This document shows, piece by piece, positions 18,645 through 28,500 of a stretch of 56,863 nt of DNA. The DNA is from Planctomycetota bacterium. Lineage in GTDB: Bacteria > Planctomycetota > Planctomycetia > Pirellulales > Pirellulaceae. The translations under genes were made by a program, and so were the position numbers. The stretch lies in assembly GCA_026692905.1 (NCBI GenBank), contig JAPLNL010000028.1, positions 1 to 56,863 of the forward strand, written 5' to 3'. Position 1 is the stretch's first letter. Each line of letters opens with the position of its first letter. The notes under the pieces are model-generated. The model saw only the letters and a program-made list of their open reading frames with translations. It ran no database searches and was not told the origin of the DNA.

Positions 18645-19922
18645 ATGCAAGAAACGACCATTGCAATTCAAATGCAGCGTTGGACGTCGATCTCCGCACT
18701 GGCTCTGATTGCCGCAACCTACACCCTTTGGATTCCGCAAACCGTATTCCCACAAGTCCCCGTGTTTGAAGTCCTTTGCGAATCGCCCGGATTCTACGAT
18801 TGGATTAGTTTTGTAGGCTTGATTGTCGGTCTTGTCCTGTCGGTTGCATGGCCAGCCTCGCGGTTCCGAAGCGTTGCGGGCGTTTTGATTTTGGCATCGT
18901 TGGTCTCGATTGTCTGTCTCGACCAACATCGTTTTCAGCCCTGGGCATACCAGTTGGGTTTGTTCACTTCCCTCTGGCTTTGCTGTCGCAGCATCCCGCT
19001 TCGTCTGAACTTAATGCGTTACCTGATCATCGGCATCTATTTTTACTCAGCGATTGGGAAACTCGACTTTGAGTTTTTGCATTCCGTCGGCCAGCAGATG
19101 CTTGGGGCTATGGCGAAATGGACAGGGAACGATCTTGCGACGATTTCAGACACTTCGCGGCTCGCTTTGGTCGCAGTTTTCCCTGTCGTCGAACTTGCGA
19201 TTGCGATCGGGTTACTCTGGACCAAGAGTCGCCGTGTTGCGGGGGTTTTTGCGATCGGGTTGCACTTGGTCTTGATTGCCGTGCTTGGGCCGCTTGGTCT
19301 CAATCATCGCCCCGGAGTCTTGATTTGGAACGGCCAGTTTGCTATCCAAGCGTTTCTGCTTTTTGTTATTACGCAGGCAGCCGATCGCCAAATTGAAGTA
19401 AACGTGAATGAAGCGAGGCAAATTTGGTTCTTCCATTGGATTCACCGAATCCAAGAATCGCTCTGCATTGCGATGGTCGTAGTCGTAAGCATCATGCCTT
19501 GCTCAGAGCGATTTGGGATTTGGGATCACTGGCCAAGTTGGGCACTTTATGCGCCTCACAGCAGTCGAGTACGTGTCGAGATTGCGAGTTCAAGCGTTGA
19601 GCGTCTTCCCACTACGCTAGCAGCACTAATCATCTTGCCTCCAGCAAACGAAGAGGAATCCGTTGTTTGGCTGCCTGTGCCGATAGACGCTTGGTCGCTC
19701 AAAACATTAGACACGCCCATTTACCCACAGTCTCGTTTTCAACTCGGTGTCGCGCGGTATCTTGTAAACGAGATCGATTCGGAATTTCAAATTCGAATGA
19801 CCCTATTCGGAACTGCCGATCGGTTTACAGGTCAACGCAAAATATCGATCTTGGAAGGGAACGAACAAATCGCCAGATCAAGCGAATTGTTTTGGTTGAA
19901 TAGCAAGCCACGGCGAAAGTAG
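18645..19922 (+). CDS. Polytopic membrane protein (HTTM/DoxX-like)
   Basis: 425 residues with about eight hydrophobic helices between residues 15 and 290, followed by a soluble C-terminal domain of about 130 residues. The segments YFYSAIGKLDFEFL and LWTKSRRVAGVFAIGLHLVL, then a GLNHRPGVLIWNG loop, resemble membrane proteins of the HTTM (vitamin K-dependent carboxylase-like) and DoxX/MauE groups, but I cannot decide between them. Start ATG 18645 has only a weak GAGAAA upstream; an ATG at 18672 is an alternative. It stands alone, divergent from the pseudogene, and its 3' side is filled with palindromes. The cytoplasmic or periplasmic location of the tail is not clear. Confidence 0.75.
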   Translation: MQETTIAIQMQRWTSISALALIAATYTLWIPQTVFPQVPVFEVLCESPGFYDWISFVGLIVGLVLSVAWPASRFRSVAGVLILASLVSIVCLDQHRFQPWAYQLGLFTSLWLCCRSIPLRLNLMRYLIIGIYFYSAIGKLDFEFLHSVGQQMLGAMAKWTGNDLATISDTSRLALVAVFPVVELAIAIGLLWTKSRRVAGVFAIGLHLVLIAVLGPLGLNHRPGVLIWNGQFAIQAFLLFVITQAADRQIEVNVNEARQIWFFHWIHRIQESLCIAMVVVVSIMPCSERFGIWDHWPSWALYAPHSSRVRVEIASSSVERLPTTLAALIILPPANEEESVVWLPVPIDAWSLKTLDTPIYPQSRFQLGVARYLVNEIDSEFQIRMTLFGTADRFTGQRKISILEGNEQIARSSELFWLNSKPRRK

Positions 19923-20437
19923 CGCCGGTTCCATCGGGAGAATGTGTCGCCCCTTCGGGCCCTTCTGGGCTCGTCTATCGATTGGTCTCCAAACCGTGGC
20001 TTATCAGCCACGACTAAAGATGCTTATGCCTTTTAGGCCTAATTCCATCGCACTGGCTTAAACTGCGGAGCAGTGGCATTTGATAGCCACGGATGAAATC
20101 CGTGGTGAACAATGCGTAGGTTGTGAGCGAGTCGCAACGCGACGGCATTCCCACAATTGCTTGAGAGGAAAATGCGAATCGACATTGCGATTGGTGGGGC
20201 AATCGATTCGTGGCCAATGCAGCTCCTTCAGAGCTCTCAACGCACGGGGCTACTTGACCTGGGGTTGCGTTCGCGATGCGAACTTACCCCAGGCTGAAAA
20301 CTGCCATCGCATTCGCGATTCAATCGCGCAGATTGAGCTTCGCAATTGCGAATGTCATTCCGTGCGATGGAATTTGCGCAACTTCAAAACGCACGCATAG
20401 GGTTCCCATTCACGGTACTACTTTGCGGCTGCCGAAG
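19923..20437. repeat. Repeat-rich intergenic region
   Basis: Contains several hairpins: CCGTGGCTTATCAGCCACGA near 19998, ATAGCCACGGATGAAATCCG near 20087, GTCGCAACGCGAC near 20131, and the composite CTCCTTCAGAGCTCT plus CCTGGGG...CCCCAGG at 20221-20296 that also occurs at 3673-3747. GCATTCGCGATTCAATCGCG at about 20309 echoes the 42-bp unit at 3756. Small open frames here have no family features; I see no gene. Confidence 0.75.
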
Positions 20438-20923
20438 TTACTTAGACAAGATATCGGATCGGCCGCAATCGACGAGACATCGTCCGGCGAGAGCTGAGCG
20501 GCCGATGAGCATGCGACACTCGAGGGTTTCTCGATTGCTAAGGGTCACTTCGATGGACCATTGGAAGCCCGCGATGTAGAGAGTGGTTTCAATGACCGGG
20601 CGGGATTCGATCGAACCATTGGAAGAGCGAATGTTGCGGTACTCGATCAATTTCGCATTGCAGTGGTAAGGGGTTTCTTCGCGATCATGGTCGCCGATGA
20701 CGAAGAATCGCACCCAAGTATTCGCGCCTCTTTTGAACTCTTCGATTCGCTCCGCATGCAGGGAAGACATGGTCGCACCGGAATCGAATTTGGCGTGAAG
20801 TCGATCCACGCCGAATTCAGGCAATGCGATCCATTCTTTCCAGCCGACCAAAAGAAGGTCTTCGCAGTCCTGGGTCAACATTGGGTGTTCGTGACGATCA
20901 AAAGTGTTGACTACAGGCCGCAT
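20438..20923 (-). CDS. Retropepsin-like RimB-type (ATP-dependent zinc protease) protein
   Basis: 161 residues. Matches the family annotated as putative ATP-dependent zinc protease (PF05618, RimB-like), now viewed as a pepsin-fold aspartic protease: VGWKEWIALPEFGV, then KFDSGATMSSLHA (Asp47-Ser-Gly-Ala-Thr in place of the usual D-T-G-A-x-T-S), then VIGDHD, RPVIETTLYI and LECRMLIGRSALAGRCLVD. The signature Asp is present, with Ser replacing Thr. In other bacteria this family sits near the ATP-grasp ligase RimK; no rimK is seen here. It is the last gene of the leftward cluster, 15 bases after the DUF971 gene, so co-transcription is likely. Confidence 0.85.
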   Translation of the reverse strand: MRPVVNTFDRHEHPMLTQDCEDLLLVGWKEWIALPEFGVDRLHAKFDSGATMSSLHAERIEEFKRGANTWVRFFVIGDHDREETPYHCNAKLIEYRNIRSSNGSIESRPVIETTLYIAGFQWSIEVTLSNRETLECRMLIGRSALAGRCLVDCGRSDILSK

Positions 20924-20938
20924 CTAGAACCTAAAGTA

Positions 20939-21265
20939 TCAGGACGGAACAGGCTTGCCGATTTCCCTCAGCAGATCCATTGTAAACAGTCCTGAGCTAT
21001 GACCATCGGAAAAATTGATGTTGTACGCATAATTTCCAACCGGCCGCATTTGAGTAACCGCCAACGGGACCGTTTCCGCTGCGGAAAGGACTTGCAACAG
21101 CCCTTTGGGTTTGGACTCTTCCGCTCTCTTTTTTTCTCGGCAAGTCGCACAGGGGCATGCATTTCTTAGGACTCCAAACGGATAATTTAGAGTTTCGCCA
21201 TCGCTCCAAGTGATTTCAACGGAGCGATTTTCGGTGAGCTTAATTGCTGTGGGTTGGAAATCCAT
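20939..21265 (-). CDS. DUF971 domain protein
   Basis: 108 residues, the usual size. Shows the DUF971 pattern (the domain also found at the N-terminus of gamma-butyrobetaine hydroxylase): P-T-x-I-K-L at the start, LTITWSDG-like VEITWSDGETLNYPF, the cysteine cluster LRNACPCATCRE (Cys37, 39, 42), PVGNYAYNINFSDGHSSGLFT and a final LREIG. The cysteines probably bind a metal such as zinc. Biochemical role is not settled in the family; links to iron-sulfur assembly have been proposed. It starts six bases after the ThuA gene stop and is probably coupled to it. Confidence 0.9.
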   Translation of the reverse strand: MDFQPTAIKLTENRSVEITWSDGETLNYPFGVLRNACPCATCREKKRAEESKPKGLLQVLSAAETVPLAVTQMRPVGNYAYNINFSDGHSSGLFTMDLLREIGKPVPS

Positions 21266-21271
21266 GTCGTC

Positions 21272-22240
21272 TCAGTCAAATTTCCGTTGTGAGGATTTGT
21301 CGGCCGTAGGGAAATCACTCGGGATGGTCGCGTCGACCACGGAGCCGGTCGCAGCCCAGTCTGTGCCACGCTTCAAGATGGTGATGAATCCGACGCATTC
21401 CATGGAATAGTCAGCGTGTCCCATCGGTGTATGAAAGACGCGGCCTTTGCCGTAGTCGATCGTCATGATCATCGGCTCATGCCTATCCGTGCCACCCTGT
21501 GCTTTGGATGAGAAAGAGGTTGCTAATACTTTCATATTTTGCGCTGGTCCGCGAAGGCGATCATAGAGTTCATCCTTGGTATGGAGCCAATTCTTGGGTA
21601 GTCCTTTGGTGATTGGGTGTTCTGAGTCGCGAACGATCAGCGAGAATTCATGTTGGGAGCCGTGACTGCCGCCATTGCCTGGGGTTGGATCCACAACTAG
21701 CTTCTCTTCTGCGTCTAAGTAGACATAGGGACCGCTCTTTTCATTGCGATTTCCCCAGCCGCCTAGTCCTATCATTTTGTTGTATTCGTCCCAGTCACCG
21801 AAACTGTTGTCGGCTGCGTGAAGGATCACGAGCCCGCCACCTTCGGACACGAACTTGACAAAGGCTGCGTTGGTCTCTGCTGGCCACGGGGCTGCACCGT
21901 GTCCGAAATTGTTGATCACGACATTGTATTTTGAGAAATCCGGTTTGAAGTCAGGGTCGGGAACGGCATTCTTTTTGGATTCTCGCTGGATGCCGTCGTT
22001 GAGAGGATACAGCTTGAGCAGCTCGTCACCTTGCGTTGTGTACTTGGTGCGGGCAATGTCAACCGTGTATCGTTTGGTATCTTCGAGATACTTCTTGATC
22101 ATCATGGTGGTTTTCGGCCACGCGCTATGATTGTTTTGGCCATCGATGATCAAGGCTCGAATCGGGGCTGGCGATTGGCCTGATACCATTCCCGAGAAAA
22201 GGAGAAAAAGACAAAATGCATGGACAATAACTCGAGGCAT
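21272..22240 (-). CDS. ThuA-domain exported protein
   Basis: 322 residues with a signal peptide (VIVHAFCLFLLFSGMVSGQ). The mature part is a ThuA-like, class I glutamine amidotransferase-type fold: RALIIDGQNNHSAWPKTT at the start, YNVVINNFGHGA, FVSEGGGLVILHAADNSFG, the HPITKGLP motif, and GKGRVFHTPMGHADYSM near the end. ThuA proteins were named from trehalose utilisation, and planctomycete genomes carry many secreted ones near carbohydrate and sulfatase genes; the reaction is not established. No nucleophilic cysteine of a true amidotransferase is obvious. It lies between the Cdd1-like gene (98 bases upstream) and the DUF971 gene. Confidence 0.92.
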   Translation of the reverse strand: MPRVIVHAFCLFLLFSGMVSGQSPAPIRALIIDGQNNHSAWPKTTMMIKKYLEDTKRYTVDIARTKYTTQGDELLKLYPLNDGIQRESKKNAVPDPDFKPDFSKYNVVINNFGHGAAPWPAETNAAFVKFVSEGGGLVILHAADNSFGDWDEYNKMIGLGGWGNRNEKSGPYVYLDAEEKLVVDPTPGNGGSHGSQHEFSLIVRDSEHPITKGLPKNWLHTKDELYDRLRGPAQNMKVLATSFSSKAQGGTDRHEPMIMTIDYGKGRVFHTPMGHADYSMECVGFITILKRGTDWAATGSVVDATIPSDFPTADKSSQRKFD

Positions 22241-22338
22241 TTTTGGATAATCCTAGCGGGAGAAGCTCGAACAGAGAACGTTACACTCTGAGAAATTGTC
22301 CTTGCCGAAGCGGTTGTTGTCCACAGGTAATCAAAAGG

Positions 22339-22626
22339 CTAATCCGCGAGAGTACGCTTGCGTAGCTCGGTAAAGTCCCACCAAGGCTTTGGTTCACCGC
22401 CATTTGCGAAATGGACCAGCGAAAGAAAAACATCGATCACACATGGGTCGTGTTTCACTTTGGTTAATGCGCAGAGCCTTTCATGCATTGCGAACGCATC
22501 TTGGCCGGCGAGTTGTTCTGGCTTGGATATCCCGAGCAGTTTTAGATCGCCTGCTGTGGCGGGTCCGACGTTAGGTAAATCCAAGAGGGATTTTACCTGT
22601 TCACGTTTTACCTTGGATGGGTTCAC
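22339..22626 (-). CDS. Cdd1-like helix-hairpin-helix protein
   Basis: 95 residues. Resembles the small Pathogenicity locus (Cdd1) family: LLDLPNVGPATAGDLKLLGI is a helix-hairpin-helix motif, then LAGQDAFAMHERLCALTKVKHDPCVIDVFLSLVHFANG and PKPWWDFT. HhH motifs bind the DNA backbone without sequence preference, so a DNA-binding role is likely though none is demonstrated for this family. The start is GTG at 22626, and that base is also the last base of the upstream gene's TAG, in the arrangement TAGTG. This one-base overlap suggests translational coupling to the DUF11 protein gene. Confidence 0.88.
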   Translation of the reverse strand: MNPSKVKREQVKSLLDLPNVGPATAGDLKLLGISKPEQLAGQDAFAMHERLCALTKVKHDPCVIDVFLSLVHFANGGEPKPWWDFTELRKRTLAD

Positions 22627-24968
22627 TAGCGACGATCACCTTTGACACTTGTTGCCAGGTATCGGGTCGATTCTTCTTCGAGGAGATCGGTGTCGCTTCC
22701 TTTGCTCTTTACCTCAACACGGAAACGGTGAACGCCTGCTTTGGAGGCTTCCGCATGGATTTTCAAGACCAGTTTTTCGTTGGCACCAATCGTGGGAATC
22801 GAGTTGAAGATGGCTTGGCCTGGAACGATGCGCCCGGTTTGCCCTTCCAACCGAATCGGTTCGATGCCTTCCGAGAACTGGGTGATAACGTCCACATTGG
22901 TGGCTGGTTTCTTTCCTCGATTGGCGATAACGACTTCGTAGACAACCGGTTGGCCAACTGGAGCGGGAGCTGTCGGGTCGACGACGGTGAGATGTAGGTC
23001 GGCGATCGAGTCGATACTGGTTTTTAGTTCTGCTTTGGCATCGCTTGAGGAGCTGCAATCTGCGGCGAAGCTAAGTTGGTTTTCGCCTATTTTCGTCAGT
23101 GAGACCTTCAGAGGGAAAACGAGTTTCTCTTGGGGATCGAGTTTCTTAACTTCCCATTTGATGTTATCACCTGCTCGTGTGGCACCTGGAGGCATGGAGA
23201 CGACTTCGGCGCCAGCTGGTAGGTTGAGTACGCAGTTGGTTCCTACCGCAGCGATCGAACCATGGTTGATAAGTTCGAGTTCGTAGTCGATAACGCTACC
23301 TTGGTAGAATTCGGTAGGACCGTACATCGTAGCGACCAGTTCCGATTGTCGGACCTGAACGTCGATTGCACTTCTCGCATCCACCTTCGATACGGAACTC
23401 GAAGCGGTTGCGACGATGGGTAGAGTTCCTGACTGCTGGAAGGTGAGTTCCACTTCTACCACGCGTTCACTGCCAGCTGCGATGTCACCGACATCGGACT
23501 GATTGCTTCCATATGGTTCTGCGGTCATCGCGACCGACACAGCTCGCACATCTGCGTTTCCTGTGTTGCGAACGCGAATGCGATACAGCTGAGGTTTACC
23601 GAAAATGACCTCCGATGGTCCCTCGAGGGCAATAGCCAATTGCGGCTGTTGAACTTCGATTTTCATTTCCGCGTTTTGCGGAAGCATAGTCCATTCGACT
23701 CCCAACGCGAAGTGCTCGGCCACCGGGGTTTTCAGCTTCAGGGCTGCAGACTTGGTGGCGCCTGGCGGAATTTGTCCGATTTCCCATACGATGGCGTTGC
23801 CTTCTGGGCTGTTATCAGGATGAGCAACACCATCGGTCACAGCTACATTTCCGACGCCCACTTGAGGAGGAACGACGATCTGCACGATCAGGCCGTTTAG
23901 GCTTTCTGCACCTTCGTTTTTTGCAATGACTTCATACAAACCTTCTTCGTTAACCAAGATCGAACTAGGTCCGTTTACCGTTACTCGAACACCCGGGACC
24001 GCCATTTCGCGATGGATGGCGGAAACAGTGGACTGTGTGGAGGACTTGGGCACGGAATTCAACGTGACAGGTTTTTCTGTCGGGGCTTGTTTGGCTACAT
24101 AGCTGTTTGCTGAGTGAGTTGCTTTGGGTGCATCTGCTTGTTTTTTGGAGGAGTTGTCTTGCTCTCGTTTTGTTTCGCTAACCGTAGAGAGTAGATCTGC
24201 AACTGGCTTTTCATTCTGCTGTCCTAAGTCAACCAAGTTTTTAGATTCGGCCCATCGCCCAGTTTGATTCATTGCGGCCTGCTTGGTGCCAGAAGTAGGA
24301 TAAGCGTTCTTTTTATCCTCGATGAGGGGTTTGGAAATCTCTGTTATTTTAAGTGAGGCATCCAAATCCATCGCGGTCCTTCGCGAAGTTGAGTTGGATT
24401 CGATCACGATGTCTGGCGTTGCGGTTTTTGAGTTGCCTGCAACGACTGGCTTGGAATTCGTTTTGGATTGAGCAAGGCTTTCGTTTCCAATTTTGTCTGC
24501 TTTCACGATCGGTGCAGGAGTGGTCATTTGCTCAGGGGCAATTTGCTCGACTCGAAGATCGACAGTATCCCGCTCCCGCTCCCGTTCGCGTCGCTCTTGA
24601 ACGCGAGGCAAATTCTTGAACGGTTCACGAGGGATTCGGGGCTGTGTCAGACGCGGTGGTGCTTCGTCTACGAATTCTTCGACCTCTTCCGGTTCAGCAC
24701 CTCGAAAGACTCGTGAAAACGACTTGAGAGGGACCAAGAACCCCGATCGGTTTGGTTTTCCGGACGTTAGCGTGGCGGGAACTTTTGGTTTGTTTTTGGG
24801 CGTTGTCGTCGAACTCCCAAAAATCTTGTCAAAAACGCCTTGCTGAGGCTTTGAATTGGAAGGATTAGGAGAATCCTCCTGGGCCTGGGAGAGGCTGGAA
24901 ACACTTAGCGTTGCGATCAAAGCCAATGCCCAAGCCAATTCCGTTTTGCGATTGGTTTTATGAAGCAT
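22626..24968 (-). CDS. Exported DUF11-repeat protein
   Basis: 780 residues. A signal peptide (TELAWALALIATLSVSSLSQ, cleavage near residue 30) is followed by about 270 residues of charged, Ser/Thr/Lys-rich low-complexity sequence. From about residue 325 to the end there are about four immunoglobulin-like repeats of the DUF11/CARDB kind: the phrases GPSSILVNEEGLYEVIAKNEG, GPSEVIFGKPQLYRIRVRNTG, GPTEFYQGSVIDYELELINHG and APVGQPVVYEVVIANRGKK recur at intervals of about 115 residues. Such repeats are surface or periplasmic spacers. Likely a cell-surface or secreted structural protein. First gene of the leftward cluster, divergent from the VWA protein gene. Confidence 0.88.
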   Translation of the reverse strand: MLHKTNRKTELAWALALIATLSVSSLSQAQEDSPNPSNSKPQQGVFDKIFGSSTTTPKNKPKVPATLTSGKPNRSGFLVPLKSFSRVFRGAEPEEVEEFVDEAPPRLTQPRIPREPFKNLPRVQERRERERERDTVDLRVEQIAPEQMTTPAPIVKADKIGNESLAQSKTNSKPVVAGNSKTATPDIVIESNSTSRRTAMDLDASLKITEISKPLIEDKKNAYPTSGTKQAAMNQTGRWAESKNLVDLGQQNEKPVADLLSTVSETKREQDNSSKKQADAPKATHSANSYVAKQAPTEKPVTLNSVPKSSTQSTVSAIHREMAVPGVRVTVNGPSSILVNEEGLYEVIAKNEGAESLNGLIVQIVVPPQVGVGNVAVTDGVAHPDNSPEGNAIVWEIGQIPPGATKSAALKLKTPVAEHFALGVEWTMLPQNAEMKIEVQQPQLAIALEGPSEVIFGKPQLYRIRVRNTGNADVRAVSVAMTAEPYGSNQSDVGDIAAGSERVVEVELTFQQSGTLPIVATASSSVSKVDARSAIDVQVRQSELVATMYGPTEFYQGSVIDYELELINHGSIAAVGTNCVLNLPAGAEVVSMPPGATRAGDNIKWEVKKLDPQEKLVFPLKVSLTKIGENQLSFAADCSSSSDAKAELKTSIDSIADLHLTVVDPTAPAPVGQPVVYEVVIANRGKKPATNVDVITQFSEGIEPIRLEGQTGRIVPGQAIFNSIPTIGANEKLVLKIHAEASKAGVHRFRVEVKSKGSDTDLLEEESTRYLATSVKGDRR

Positions 24969-25503
24969 ACCGAAAACCCCAGTGAATTCGAATCTTTACG
25001 AAAGTACCTTTCGTCGTCATCGGAAGTTCGCTTTGGTAGAATTTAGCGGATCGGGAGATTTTGACGGATTTTCTTGTTTTGCGGTTTGTTCCGACCAAGG
25101 CAATTGGCCGAGTGTTCGATTTTGCACATTCTAACTTTTTTGTGTTGCATCTTGCACGGCCTCCGGCGGCGAAGGGCAAAACCGATTCAAGAAGAGCACA
25201 GTTAAGGTGGCTATTTAGCAGCAAATGCTATTCAGCTAGCCGTAAACAGAAAAATCCCTGTTTTTGGATCGGGATTTGCTGTAAGTGTGGTTCAGCTGGC
25301 TCGGGAGCACCCGGGAACATTCATAATCGTTGATTTGGTCTGTTTTTTAATGGCGTTTCGCTTGGATCAGAAATACGATTAGGGGTACGTTCGGGATCAG
25401 AGGATCTTGAAAAGTCGTTCAGTTTCCATTGTCCAATTTCGTAGCCGGTAGATTTATGTCTTTCGTCCACAACTCCATTCGAGCCAAATCGGAGCGAATC
25501 ACC
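24969..25503. other. Divergent intergenic region
   Basis: 535 bases between the leftward DUF11 gene and the rightward VWA gene. It must hold both promoters. I see no convincing boxes, RNA or repeat. An open frame at 25061-25333 has no ribosome site or family motif and I leave it out. Confidence 0.5.
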
Positions 25504-28500
25504 ATGTCGAGTCGTACTATTTCAGCTATTCCAAAGCGGCTTTTCAGGGCAACTTTGTCGTCCGTTTTTGGACTGGGACTGGTCGTTGGAACCGGCCTCC
25601 CGGGCTTTTCTGCGGAAGCGATCAACAATCGCCTGGTTACTTACCAGGATGATGGAAAGACGCTATTCGCATTGAGTTTATTGCCCACGCAGGAATTGGC
25701 GGCAAAGAGTTTGCCGCGAGTTTGCTTGATTGTGGATACGTCAGCCTCTCAGAATGGTGACTTCCGAACCGATTCCATTGAGATTGCAAAGTCCATCGTT
25801 GAGGCGTTGCCTTCGACCTCCATGGTTAGTTTGTTTGCATGTGATGTTGAGCCGACACTATTGTCGGCGGCCTCTGCTCCGAATGCGGAGTCCATTGCGG
25901 CTGGGTTCAAAAAACTAGAAATGCGGATTCCGCTTGGAACGACAGATTTGGCGGCCGCGTTGCGAGCAGCTGTCAAGGAATTTGGAAAGCAGCAAGACGG
26001 CAGTATTATTTATCTTGGCGACGGGATGCATCTCTGTAACCTGTTGAATACTCGTGAGTTTGAGTCGTTGATCAACGAAATGCGTGAGACTCGGACCAGC
26101 GTTAGCTCAATGGCGATCGGGCCTAAAACGGACTGCGAGTTGCTCTCGACCATTTGCAATCATACCGGCGGCAAGATTTTTGTTCGTCAAGGAATCACCG
26201 ATGCAACCTGTCAGCAAATTGGAGATGCGTTGGCTAAGGTTGCGTTAGAGCCTGTTTTCTGGCCTACCAAGTCGACTTGGCCGAAGGGGGTTGCAACATT
26301 TTTGCCAACCCAATTGCCGCCATTGCGACTAGACCGCGACTCGATCGTGGTTGGAAGTCTTAAGGAAGACGCGGTTGCAGGTAGCTTGCAACTGGACGGC
26401 ATCGTGGGCGGTAAGTCGAGTTCGATGCGATGGGAACTCAAGAGTGAGCCTTCGAACCCTGACTTTGCGTTTCTTGCCCAAGTCGTAACGAAATCGACAC
26501 CCAATGCTGGCTTGATGATGCCCACAGCTGGCTCGGCAGCGTTGCAGGAGCTAGGTGCAGTGCTGGCAAGTTCATCCGATCAATTGGTGAAAGATGCGCG
26601 ATTCGCGTTGAACTCGGGTGACACAGATGCTGCCATCAATATTGCAAAAGAAGCGATCAAACGTTCTCCAAATAATCTAGCAGCCCAAACTGTCTTGGCA
26701 GCAGCTGAGGAAACAAAGAAACCAGCCAAGCCGGTAAAGACGGAGAGTGCTTCGCCGAAAATTGTGAAGTTTATCTCGTTCCAGGTTCCTGAAGATCCTT
26801 TTGCCGATCCTCCAAAGGGCGACGCAACTCCGGCCCAAGAGGACGATATGCCTGCAACGACCAATCCGTTCAGCGACGATTCGGTTCCTGCGACTCCGGC
26901 TCAACCAGCTACGGGGTCGGGCTTGGACTTACCGAGGGCTCCTTCTCCTTTTTCACAGGCAAGCGACCCGTTCGGTGAACTATCTGCAGCGAACGAACTT
27001 CTGGCGGAAGACGAAGGAATGCGTCGAGTGATTGCCCAGCAATTGGAGTCGCAAGTGAAAAGCGAACTCTCTCTGGCTCGCAATTCGAAGGATCCTACGA
27101 GTGCCAAGATTTCGCTCAAGGGTTTGCAAGATCAGATCCGACGTTCGTCCGAGTTGGACGCCGCCGGTCGCGCTCGTTTGGAAGCCCAAATTTCTACCGC
27201 GATCCAAGCTGCGGCTCGGGCGGAAGCGAATCAGCGTGAACGCATTTCGCGAACGGAGGCCGTCCAGTCGAGTCAATCCGCTTCGAGGCGTTTGCTCGCA
27301 GAGACCGAACGGCGTAACGCAACGGTACAGCAACTAGTGGAGCGTTACAATTCGCTGATGGCTCAGCAAATGTTTACGCAAGCCAACAACGAGATTGCTC
27401 CACAAATTACAGCTATCGACCGTGATACGGTGATCGATCGCGTTACGAACATTGAATCCGCGATGGCATCCAATGAGCAATTGATTATGGATGTTGTCAA
27501 AAAGCGAAGTCGGGCGTTTGTGGATTCGTTGTACTTGAACGAGCAAGCGTTGGTTCCATTCGTGGATAATCCACCCATCGTGTATCCACCGGCTGATGTT
27601 TGGCAGGCGTTGAGTGCTCGTCGATTGGAGCGATACGGTTCGATCGATTTGTCTGGCGGCAAAGAGTCCGAGCGAAAGATCTATCGCGCACTCAATGAGA
27701 AGGGTGATGTTTCTTTCAATGCGACTCCATTGTCAGGCGTCATGAAAATCTTCAGGGATCAATACGGCATTCCGATCGTGATCGACGACAAAGCGCTTGA
27801 GGCGGAGAACATCACACCCGAAGAGCCTATCACGTTGGAGCTTCCGACTGTTTCGTTCCGTTCTGCCTTGAAGCTGATCTTGGAACCGTTGCAACTGACC
27901 TATGTTATCGAGGACGAAGTGATGCGAATCACGAGCAAGAAGACCTCGGCGAATGTGGTACGCGTGTACCCTGTCGGTGACCTGGTCGTTCCTGTCAGCT
28001 CGATGGGCGGCGGCGGCATGATGGGTGGTATGGGCGGCGGCATGGGTGGCATGGGAGGTGGCATGGGCGGCGGCATGGGAGGCGGCATGGGAGGCGGCAT
28101 GGGAGGCGGCATGGGAGGTATGGGCGGAGGCATGGGCGGCATGATGAAAGTTGACGACCAACCGTCAAAGGGCCAACCATCGAAGTCCGTTGAAAAGTCT
28201 GCCTCGCAGCTTGTCGAAGAATTGGTTGCGAGCGAAGGCGGAGAACGCCTCGTAGCTGAAGCCGCACTCAAGAGTTGGGTGGTCAACAAAATGATGCTCG
28301 CCAAGCGTGCGTCGATGTCCAATCAAGACCAAGAAGTTCGAAAGCACTTTCAAGACGTGATTGATACCATCGGGGATGCAATGAGAAAGACGCTGCCGGC
28401 TGCTTGGATGTATCAAGCATTGAGTACAGCGATGGAGGGTTGTGAGTATCCTGGATCGGAAATCCGACGCGTACTTTTGTCCAGTATTGACTTCGGCGCT

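Noticed and set aside
25061-25333. 90-codon frame in the divergent region before the VWA gene
   Set aside because: No ribosome site, mixed composition and no recognisable domain.
27733-28322. His/Pro-rich leftward frames opposite the Gly-Met run
   Set aside because: Low-complexity shadows of the GGM repeats; repeats of PPMPPPMPP reflect codon structure only.
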